Below are positions 56,027 through 64,000 of a stretch of 64,000 nucleotides of DNA, piece after piece. Where the stretch lies: NCBI GenBank assembly GCA_002794775.1, contig NBAY01000023.1, forward strand, positions 124,001 through 188,000, written 5' to 3'. The translations under genes and the position numbers were made by a program. The first letter of the stretch is position 1, and every line of letters begins with the position of its first letter. The DNA is from Porodaedalea pini. Lineage: Eukaryota; Basidiomycota; Agaricomycetes; Hymenochaetales; Hymenochaetaceae. Under the pieces are notes generated by a model. It had not been told where the DNA came from. It made no database searches and saw only the letters and a program-made list of their open reading frames with translations.

Positions 56027-56792
56027 TGTGGGCAGGGTTGGGTGTTGTCTCTTTTTCCTTTTTGTCGCTTTCAGTAATGGCGTGTCTTTTTAAGGACAGA
56101 TGCGTCACCTGAGTCATTTGTGTGTCTGTTTCGGGAGGACCTCTCTGTATTGGTCATGCTATCAGTTGGCGGAGTTCACATTCATTGTGTGTTTCAGGCG
56201 ATTCTTTCACATGCTTCAATTCGGTCCTTTGGTGGGTGATTCGTGACAGCAATAGTGTCATTTTCTCGTGGTTGGTGGCCGGTCAATCGGCAAATTTTTG
56301 TCTTTTAGTCCATTGTTTCATATTTCGTGTGTCTGGTGCCGGTCTGTGTCTCTGTTTGGCCGGTTGTGATTTTGTTTGGTGGTCTTGGCTCAGTGTAGCT
56401 ATTTTCTTTGGTGTTCACATTCGGTTGAGCATCTGTGTGTTGTGTGCCTTGTGGTTTCTTTTCATTTGGAGTGGCCTCGTTGTTGAATGCTGGTGTTCGG
56501 TGTGTACCTGGGTTCGTTGTGAGTGATTGGCAGGTTCATGCTGTATTTGGTGTGGTCTGGATCCACATGTGATTGGCTTTTGAGGTGTGTGATCATCGAG
56601 GACCGTTTCAGGCGCTTTGGTGATCTTGAAACAACTGGGTTCCACATTGTGCTTCTTGAGTGCGATCACAGCACTTGTTCCGGTCCAGTAATGTGGGGGC
56701 GTGATTCCTGTTGGTAAAGATCGTCATAGTTTTCAAAACGTGCCCCCCTTTGCTTTTTACTACCACCTCCTCCGTCTCGCCTTACCCATTCA
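56027..56792. promoter_or_regulatory. Divergent intergenic region with strong G/T strand bias
   Basis: The + strand from about 56100 to 56700 is rich in T and G and poor in CpG. It lies between two divergent unknown genes and may hold both promoters. I found no distinct TATA box. Confidence 0.35.
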
Positions 56793-58239
56793 ATGGACAA
56801 CGCTATGACTCCTGATACCATCCCATGCACCCCCACGTCTCCCAAGGATGGGGGGGGGGGGGGGGGTTCTTCGACACCACCACAGGAGAAGTTGGGGGCT
56901 AGCAATCACATGCCAGTGACCCCTGGTTTTTCACAGGAAACTGATGATGGCAACCGAGACGTGGGAGGCACGCTTGTCGGCGTGGATCTCCCACCTCCAT
57001 TGCAGCTACTGTCATCCTCATTGGGCAGAAAAGTGGGCAGAGAGGGGGAACCTGCCGGGGAAGTTGGTGTTCCCCCTGCCAAGTCTGTCCTGCCGAGTCT
57101 TGCCCAGTGTGATCCTTTCTCATCACATATGGAAGACTTCAACTCGGCTCTCGACAATCTCGAGAAGTCAAGTGAAGAGGCTCGCGAGGAGGTGATGGCG
57201 TATGTGTGGGCTACTTGGGTGCACCGCTTGTTTTTTTTTTTTTTTTTTTTTCTTGTTTTTGCTTCTGATACACCTTTTCTAGCGCTCCCTTTCTACCACG
57301 TGGGATGGCGTTTCTGAGCACGCCAAAGCCACCCATATTTCTTTTACCACAATGGATGTCCTTTTGGACGTGTTCCAGACTGAGGCTGAGGAGGCGGTGG
57401 AGAATGCGACCGAGGAGACGCTGCCCAAGTGTCTCCAGTCCCTTATTGCTGAGGAGGAGGAGAAGGTGGCTGAGCGTAAGTGCAAACACGAGCTCATTGC
57501 TGCCAAGCGTGCGTGCGCTGCTGCTGAGGCCCAGGAGAGGGTAGGGCATTGGGCTTGTGAGGACGCCGAGCATGCCAAACAGGCTGCGGAGGAGGCTCGA
57601 TTCTGGCTCGAGCGTACAGATCTCCTGGTGGCCAAACAGGCTCAGGAAAAGGAGGAGTGCACGGCAAAGCTGAGGGGCGTGCATGAGTCGTTGCACGCGC
57701 TGTATCCTACAGCAACCGACGAGGAGCTCCAGGGCCGACTCCAACATATGGTTGGTCCTCCTCTGCCAGTTTCGTCTGCGATCCCTTCTGCTCCTACTCA
57801 GTCGATTCTGTCTCTGCCCCGTCGTGGATCGCGTATGCGTCAGCCTCACCCTTGTCCTGTCCTCGCACGTTTGGGAGCAGAAAGTGGGGTGGTCGTTTCT
57901 CCCACGTTGTTGCCTCAAGCTGGTTCGGATGCAAGTGCTGTGTCTCGTCGAGGTACTGGTGGGCCCACCATGCCCCCTCATAGGACTTCTGCCTCTCCTT
58001 TCCTGGCTGCGCCAGCTGGGACTGTAAAAACCGATCCTTCGACAGTCGGCAGAAGCACCTCATCCACAAAGATACTGCATGAGGTGATGAAGGTGAACAT
58101 TCCTTTCTGTACCGATCCTGATCTTCATGGTTGACTGTTCCCATGTAGGTTGGTGGTTTGTGCACGCGTTCTGAGGCAGTGGCAGCTAACATCCCTCCTA
58201 CGAAGCCTGGGACGAAGCGAAAGCTGGTTGTGGTTGAGT
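56793..58239 (+). pseudogene. Unknown coiled-coil gene cut off by Gypsy element C
   Basis: Three exons can be joined in phase 0: 56793-57191, 57283-58083 and 58149-58239. Both introns start GTGATG. Exon 1 encodes MDNAMTPDTIPCTPTSPKDG, a Gly run from a 17-base G tract (56850-56866), and DFNSALDNLEKSSEEAREE. Exon 2 has a long Ala/Glu/Lys coiled coil (EEEEKVAERKCKHELIAAKR, EDAEHAKQAAEEARFWLER) and a Pro/Ser-rich part. Exon 3 (VGGLCTRSEAVAANIPPTKP and a basic KPGTKRKL) runs directly into the LTR of element C at 58240 with no stop, so the 3' end was lost to the insertion. The first intron contains a 21-base T run (57231-57251). No family recognised. Without splicing, exon 2 ends at a TGA at 58132-58134. 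Confidence 0.5.
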
Positions 58240-60157
58240 TGTCAGGACTCAAACTTTTCCTTTCTTTTCATTTTCCTTCTATCATTTCTTTTCTTTTAAT
58301 CACTCCTTTTCATTATAATTAATCATCTTTTCAATCATTTCCCACACTCCTTTCACATGACCTTCATTCGTTCCATTCTGCTCCCTTTTATGTAATCTTA
58401 GACAAAGGGGCAACCGGTTCTCACAAGGTGATCACTGTATATAAGGAAGAGGAATTGCATCTGAACACCTGTTCTGCTTTTCCTCTTACCTCCATGACAA
58501 CCTAGGTGAGACTGCGTCCCCCTCCTGTAGTAGAGTACATTGTATTAATCCTCTTACCTCCGTGACAACCTAGCCTGAGTACAGCGTGTCCCGAGTTCCC
58601 GCTCGAGTATAGCACGTCCCAGACGACAGTCAGCTGAGGCCTGCCCAGTCCGAGTTGTCTCCCGGACTCCCACCTAACATAAAAGCAGAACCCCACCCGG
58701 GCTTATCCCCAGCGTACGTCGTCGCTGTCGACTCACCTTCACTCAGTCTAGAGGAGTGCTCCCCTCGATGGACTTGAAGTGTAAACACCCTAAACGACAA
58801 CCCTCAACCCTGCCCGGACGTTTTTGGATGTTTGTGTATTTACATAAACCTCGCAACTGACTTTTCCCGACCCTGGCTCTTCACATCTCTCTTTGGTGGA
58901 GAAGCCACTTAACTTGGATGTGGGTGACGTTACGTGTCCAGTCGTCAATGTCATTGTCGATTGTTATTTCCGCTGCGTCTTTCTGTCTCATCATCAACTT
59001 CACCAATGAACCCGTTCAACGTTGGCGTAACCCTGGATCAAATGCACAACCGATCCCCGTTCCTCCACCGTCGTCAAGATAGATCTCACTGACAAACAGC
59101 GATGGGCCCTTCCTGCATCAGCTTGTTGGAATCCAGACCGACCAGGCTACGTCGCAACCAACAATAGCGGCATTGTACACGATATCTGGTGGAGTGAAGT
59201 CCGGCACAGCTGGTATTCGTCAGATGAACAAGGAAGGAGAGCGAGGTGGCCCCCGGTGGCTCCATCGTTGCCTGCACCATTGACGTCTACAGTCCTCCTG
59301 CCACCGACTCCAGGCCCTTACCACAAGACTCGTAGAGACCCTTCACCGCCAACCCCCCCTGAACCTTCGACGCCCACGCCTGAACCTGCAATGTCAACAG
59401 GAGGTTTCAGTCAACAGCAGATGGAGCAGATTGCAGTGATCGTCGCAGGCACCTTCGCCCATCAGGCAAACAACGCCCCGACACCGGTCGCTGCAGCTAA
59501 CCCCCCGACCCCCAACATCGATGTCGCCTGGCCACATGAATTCACTGGCGGCGATGACTACCTAGACTTCAAACGCAAGGTCCTCCTTTTTGTCTCTGCA
59601 AACCTGAACCAGTACCCCACGTCGGAGAGTAAGATATACATTGCTCTCTCCTACTTGAAGGGTGGTAATGCAGCGACGTGGGCGCAGAATTATGTGGAAG
59701 AGTCAATGACAGCTGGCATTGTGACCTTCACCGACAGTTGGATAAGGTTCCAAGAGTGCCTAGATGCCTCATTTGATGATCCGAACCAGAAGGAAAAGGC
59801 GCTAGCAAAATTCCAGACCAAGGTTCAGAAGGACCTCACTGCTGATGAGTTCTTTCAGGATCTCGACGTCGTCATAACAAGAGCAGGTCTAACGGATGAC
59901 AGCATCATCTGTGACCACCTGAAGCGAGCAATGAACATCGAGGTGGTGCAAGGAGTGCTGAGGTCGACACCAGTCCTGACAACGTATGACGACTGGAAGA
60001 AGAAAGCGATCGAAATCGACCGGGGTGAGCAACAGATCTGCACCATCCAACGAGGCCGTGCATTTCCACCCCCACCATGCCCCCAGCAGCAGCATGCACC
60101 CCCAGCTCGTTGCCAGGTAGCGGCCCCCCATGTCGACAAACGCGACACGACCGGTGT
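58240..60157 (+). mobile_element. Truncated, decayed Gypsy element C (5' LTR and part of gag)
   Basis: A 440-bp LTR (58240-58679) of the same family, with TATATAAG near 58437-58445, GTTCTGCTTTT at 58471-58481 and the primer-binding site AAAAGCAGAAC right after the LTR. Then come the leader and gag up to 60157, where identity to A and B stops within the region coding for DATGV, before the zinc knuckle. Many CpG sites of A and B are TpG or CpA here, so it is an older, methylation-decayed copy. No second LTR was found. Confidence 0.88.
59391..60157 (+). pseudogene. Partial gag of element C
   Basis: From ATG 59391 (MSTGGFSQQQMEQIAVIVAG) the frame follows gag of A and B for about 256 codons, then runs into foreign sequence and stops at 60374. 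There is no zinc knuckle. Substitutions such as Arg to Trp, His or Gln and Pro to Leu (AWPHEFTGG for ARPREFTGG, SANLNQYPTSE for SANPNRYPTSE) are mostly C-to-T or G-to-A changes at CpG. No stop codon has arisen so far. Confidence 0.85.
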
Positions 60158-61633
60158 AGCGCTCGATTCGCGCTTAGGCGCCAGCCGTCCCAGCATACCA
60201 CCCGCTTTATTTATTATTATATACAGATACAAACCCCATAAACACAGTCAAGCACCTCGTTTCATCACTGACTATCTTACACTTTGCATTTCACACGCTC
60301 GAATGGTCACACTCGGCCATTCGAGCGTCAATATACCTTCGAATCTTTCATATGATGCAGTAGTAACCTCATAAATACGTTCAAATACTTTCATACACCC
60401 ATTCGAACACTCATACCACTTCCTAGTCACACTCGAACACTTCGTTTCCTTTATATTCATTCCATATCCCACTATATGCGCGCTCGAGCACTCTTTCCAC
60501 TTCGTATCCACTCGTTCGAACACTTATAGCGCAGCCACATTACGCGGTTGGGCTCAGGGAACGCATTAGGTTCCACCATGGGTCGCTCGAACGGTTCCCG
60601 GGCTGTCGACGTTGAATGTATCACGCTCGAACGACCGGATTCCGTCGTTCGCCGCGTTCTCCATGGGGCTCGAGCGTTATTTATCATCGTCTATCACTTC
60701 CAGGGGTGCATTCGTCGCCATCACGCCCCAGGAACATTCGAGGACGTTTGAATGGAGTTGTTGGAAGCACACATGATAAATTTCTTGGGTTTCATTGGTC
60801 TTTTTATTGATGTCAAACCATTATTCCCCTTCGAGTTTGTGACTCATCATGTTCTCGAGTCATTCCATCCCTAACATACGACTATTCTGACTCGAGTACG
60901 CACCGCACGCACTCCCTTACCTCCGTATGTACGTTCGACGTCGGTACCGAGCTCGTTTCGCCTAGAGTATAAATAGTGCACACCTTTTGTACTCATTCTG
61001 TAGAGGGAATACACCCCCAGTTTGCCGCACAGTACACTTTTCGAGTCTCATAAGTCATTCCCGTCTTCAGTTCATCTCTGCTCTGCCTTAGCGAGCTTCA
61101 CCAACCGCTCGAATAGCGCGTTTGGTTCACCACATACGCTCAAAACCGATATTCCAAAACTCCGAGCGCCCGACAAACCCAACAGGGTATTATACCTGCA
61201 TACTTCCGTCGCCCCACACATTCGCCGCCTACTAAGAAGTCGCTCGATCGCATCAGGATATGCTCGAACACCTTCGAGCACCTCTTCGAGCGCATTCGAA
61301 CGCTCGACGAACACCATCCAGGGGTTCGAACCGTCCGAAACAGACTGACACGGCCCCACACCTTCCTCAACTTCAGACTTCAATCACTATAGTTATAGGG
61401 TCTGCGTCGAGAGCTCGATTCTGTCAGGATCGAGTGCTTTGGCAAAGTTTCTGAACCAGAAGAGCCATTGTCTCGAGCGTTTGGTCACTCCGTTTCTATT
61501 TGGTTGTCCCTCCTCGACTATTGAGTCACTGCAGTCTCCCTTGGGAAGAATATAGATTCACCCTCGAATCGACCATACGGTCTACAAAAGAGTCTGCACC
61601 GCGATAACCTGGAGCCCACCGCGAGGGGGACAC
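60158..61633. other. Unclassified insert rich in TCGA(A/G) motifs
   Basis: About 1.5 kb between the truncated elements C and D, with no coding frame I recognise. More than twenty TCGAA or TCGAG sites occur, often as (C/T)TCGA(A/G)CAC(T), for example near 60395, 60427, 60481, 60510 and five times in 61262-61310. A TATA-like GTATAAATA is at about 60966. A purine-rich GCGAGGGGGA directly precedes the LTR of D. It could be a solo LTR or the 3' part of an unrelated retroelement that truncated C. Confidence 0.4.
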
Positions 61634-62057
61634 TGTTAGGCGGAAGCCCGGGAGACGGCTCGGACTGGGCAGGCCTCGGCTGACTGTCGTCTGGGACGTG
61701 CTATACTCGAGCGTAGACTCGGGACACGCTTACTCAGGCTAGGTCGACGCGGAGGTAAGAGGATTGATACAAGACTTAGACTAATACAAGGGGGACGAGT
61801 CTCACCTAGGTCGACGCGGAGGTAAGAGGAAAAGCAGAACAAGGAGTTCATGCGATTCCTGAGACCTTATATAGCGACGACCGTGAGACTATATTACCTA
61901 ACATTACATAACGAGTGGGAATGGAACGAATGAAGGTCGTGTAGAGGGAGTGTGGGAAGTGATTGGAAAGATGATTAAAGATAATGAAAAGGAGCAATTA
62001 ACAGAAACGAAAAGGGAAAAGGGGAAATAAAGAAAAGGGGAAGTTTGAGTCCTGACA
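61634..62057 (-). repeat. 3' LTR of element D
   Basis: 424 bp with TG/CA ends. It has two copies of a 25-bp direct repeat with core GGTCGACGCGGAGGTAAGAG, separated by 42 bases. Removing one copy and the spacer gives exactly the 357-bp length of the LTR of A. Confidence 0.92.
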
Positions 62058-64000
62058 TTACCCCCCCCTCAAGGTTGGGCGTCCCGACCAACCAAGATCG
62101 CGGTCGTCTGGCTCGGTGTCGACGAAGAGCGGACGGAGTCGTGAGCGAGGGATATCGAGTTTGCGGGGAGCACCGGGGTGTTTGAGGTAGAATTCAGCAA
62201 TTGCCTCCTTTGCGTTCTCGCCGAAGTCCGTCTCCGGTTGCCAGGTCGGTTCGTTGTACCCGACCCACTTGACGAGGTACTGTAGTTTACCTCGGTGCAG
62301 ACGTGAGTCAATGACCTCTTCAACCTCGTATTCCTCTTCGTTGTCGACGATTTCCGGTGGTGGCGGTGGCGGTAGCTTCTGGCTCTCAAACGACGGTTCA
62401 ACGGCGGGTTTCAACAGGGCTTCGTTGAAGACAGGGTGGACCTTTTTCCATCGCTTCGGGAGTTTAAGCTTGTACGCGCTCGCTCCTACCTTGTCGACGA
62501 CGTCAAAGGGGCCGTACCATTTGTCTGCAAGTTTCTTTGTCGGCGAGTCCGTACTGATGTTTCGCCCGTCAAGGAAGACCTTGTCGCCAGCCTTGTATTC
62601 CACCGATGCTCCTGCCGTCCGGTCATGGTAGCGTTTCATGTCTTCTGCTGCCTTGACCAGATTGTCCCTTGCCGCGCGATGGGTCTCCTTGATGTGCTTC
62701 GCGAATTCTTCTGCCGACATGTTGGTAGAGGAAGTTCGTACGGCGTCGAAGCTCCTAGGGTGACGTCCAGTGTTCGCGTAGAAGGGTGACATCTTTGTCG
62801 CCGAGTGTTCTCGGTTGTTGTAGGCGAACTCTGCGAGAGGGAGCCAGTCTTTCCAGTCTGACTGCCGATGGTCAACGAAGAGCCGGAGGTACTGTTCGAG
62901 CTCTTGGTTGACGCGTTCCGTCTGACCGTCCGTTTGCGGGTGATACGCCGTCGACGGGTTGCCTTCGATGTGTAGGAGTTTGTACAGCTCCCTCATCATT
63001 GATGCGTCAAACTGCGTGCCTCGGTCATGGATGATCTTTTTTGGCAAGCCATGGAGACGGAAGACGTGGTCGCGGTACAGTTGAGCCATGCCTTCCGCTG
63101 ACAATTTTGTCGTCGTCGGGATCGCGTGCATCTGTTTCGAGAACCTATCGACGAAAACGCAGATTGCGTTGTGCCCCTTGGAGTCCGGGAGTTCTCCGAT
63201 GAGGTCGACCGTGACAATTTCCCAGGGACCTTCAGGGACCGCGTTTGGATGAAGTGGCCTCGACCTTGATGCCCTCAGAGCCTTCGTTCGTTGGCAGCGG
63301 TCACATCCTCGGACGTATGCTCGGACATCGGAGAACATCGACGCCCACCAGAAGTCTCGACGTACCAGTTCGACCGTCTTCGACGATCCCGGATGTCCTG
63401 CCAGGGTCGAATCGTGGCACTCCCTCAACACCGCTTCCTTCATCGTCGACGGCACGTACACCTTGCCTTTCATTCGCCACAACCCGTCGACTTCTACCAT
63501 ATTCGTCGGCCTTTCCGACTCGTCTTGTGCCCTCTGCGCTTCACCCACTCGTTCCAACACTTCATCCCGCGACGTCCTCACTATTCCACGATTCAACCAC
63601 TTTTCCTTGATGAAGACGATGCCGTCGTTGTCATCCTGGCCCTTGTCGTAACCTGCCTTGCGCGATAATAGGTCCGCCTTGCCCATCGTCTTCCCCGACT
63701 TGTGTTCGAGGTGGAAGTCAAACTCTTCGAGTTCGGTTCGCCAGCGGGCTTGACGGTAGCTCAGCTTCTGCGCTGACCTGAAGTAGGTGAGGTTAGCGTG
63801 GTCGGACCAGATTTCGATCGTGTGGCGAGCGCCGAGGAGGTATTGTCGCCATTCCTTGAGCGCCGAAACGATCGCGAGCATCTCCTTGTCGTAGATCTCG
63901 TAGTTTCGTTCAGCGGGTAGGAGCGCTTCTGACCTATAGGCAATCACCCTCCACTTCCCTTCCTGTTTTTGCAACAACACACCGCCGAGCACAAAGTTTG
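62058..64000 (-). CDS. Gypsy pol of element D, C-terminal part (RNase H, integrase, chromodomain)
   Basis: The open frame runs from the window edge to TAA 62060-62058, directly next to the LTR. It contains RNase H (ALLPAERNYEIYDKEMLAIV, WSDHANLTYF), the integrase zinc finger (GCDRCQRTK), a complete DDE set (TVDLIGEL, HDRGTQFD, ERVNQELEQ) and the chromodomain (EVEEVIDSRLHRGKLQYLVK). At the position where A has TGA, D has CGA. Of the three integrases in the window this is the only one with neither an upstream stop nor a lost Asp, so D could be an active source if its missing half is intact. Confidence 0.92.
   Translation of the reverse strand, partial: NFVLGGVLLQKQEGKWRVIAYRSEALLPAERNYEIYDKEMLAIVSALKEWRQYLLGARHTIEIWSDHANLTYFRSAQKLSYRQARWRTELEEFDFHLEHKSGKTMGKADLLSRKAGYDKGQDDNDGIVFIKEKWLNRGIVRTSRDEVLERVGEAQRAQDESERPTNMVEVDGLWRMKGKVYVPSTMKEAVLRECHDSTLAGHPGSSKTVELVRRDFWWASMFSDVRAYVRGCDRCQRTKALRASRSRPLHPNAVPEGPWEIVTVDLIGELPDSKGHNAICVFVDRFSKQMHAIPTTTKLSAEGMAQLYRDHVFRLHGLPKKIIHDRGTQFDASMMRELYKLLHIEGNPSTAYHPQTDGQTERVNQELEQYLRLFVDHRQSDWKDWLPLAEFAYNNREHSATKMSPFYANTGRHPRSFDAVRTSSTNMSAEEFAKHIKETHRAARDNLVKAAEDMKRYHDRTAGASVEYKAGDKVFLDGRNISTDSPTKKLADKWYGPFDVVDKVGASAYKLKLPKRWKKVHPVFNEALLKPAVEPSFESQKLPPPPPPEIVDNEEEYEVEEVIDSRLHRGKLQYLVKWVGYNEPTWQPETDFGENAKEAIAEFYLKHPGAPRKLDIPRSRLRPLFVDTEPDDRDLGWSGRPTLRGG

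Larger units (their letters stand above)
61634..64000 (-). mobile_element. Gypsy element D, 3' half, continues beyond the window
   Basis: The LTR at 61634-62057 (424 bp) is followed on the minus strand by the integrase/RNase H part of pol, which reaches the window end. It is nearly identical to element A in coding sequence and orientation but keeps the 67-base LTR segment that A lacks. The base before the LTR is the end of GACAC, the candidate target duplication; its partner is outside the window. Confidence 0.93.

Overview
The window is nuclear DNA of a basidiomycete fungus, most likely a mushroom-forming agaricomycete. Genes are split by many introns of about 50-80 bases. The host genes include families typical of that group: DUF6534 and DUF6533 membrane proteins, a RING protein with a long disordered tail, a Pil1 eisosome protein, a MYND protein and an epoxide hydrolase. 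The repeats are chromodomain Ty3/Gypsy elements and a Tad1/I-like LINE. There are no rRNA or tRNA genes and no CRISPR arrays.

Layout. 1-2490: no gene recognised. 2491-4778 (+): nine-exon DUF6534 membrane protein. 5993-8255 (-): RING-finger protein. 8256-11683: gene-poor, with one WD40-like relic. 11684-13093 (+): short-chain dehydrogenase with a one-base frameshift. 13530-14261 (+): glucosamine-6-phosphate N-acetyltransferase. 14745-15164: MITE-like element. 15387-16139 (+): small five-exon gene encoding two tandem copies of a dsRBD-like module. 16794-22907 (-): complete Gypsy element A. 23179-29287 (-): LINE. 29733-30966 (+): Mo25/HymA. 31912-37583 (-): three tandem DUF6533 genes or relics in increasing decay. 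38484-41314 (+): Pil1. 41656-43052 (-) and 43421-45020 (+): divergent MYND-finger and epoxide hydrolase genes, then a MYND relic. 47151-53402 (+): complete Gypsy element B. 54308-58239: unknown reading frames, the last cut off by Gypsy fragment C (58240-60157, +). 60158-61633: unclassified insert rich in TCGA(A/G) motifs. 61634-64000 (-): 3' half of Gypsy element D, running off the window.

The Gypsy family is the most informative part. A and B have exact 5-bp target duplications and nearly identical LTR pairs, so both are young. Directly behind the 5' LTR lies an 11-base stretch complementary to the predicted first 11 bases of the element's own transcript, as in self-priming Tf1-type elements. 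Gag and Pol overlap in the -1 frame around a canonical slippery heptamer followed by a potential stem. Yet each complete element carries a disabling change: A has a stop between RNase H and integrase, and B has lost the first catalytic Asp of integrase. The LINE has lost one catalytic Asp of its RT and carries four TGA stops. Nearly all of these lesions can be read as CpG to TpG/CpA transitions, which suggests that cytosine methylation and deamination has silenced the repeats.

The host genes do not form an obvious pathway. They cover chitin precursor synthesis (GNA1), polarity signalling (Mo25), plasma-membrane organisation (Pil1), ubiquitin ligation (RING) and small-molecule oxidation or detoxification (SDR, epoxide hydrolase). 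Splice sites were inferred by eye from GT/GC-AG signals, frame continuity and family resemblance. No search was run.
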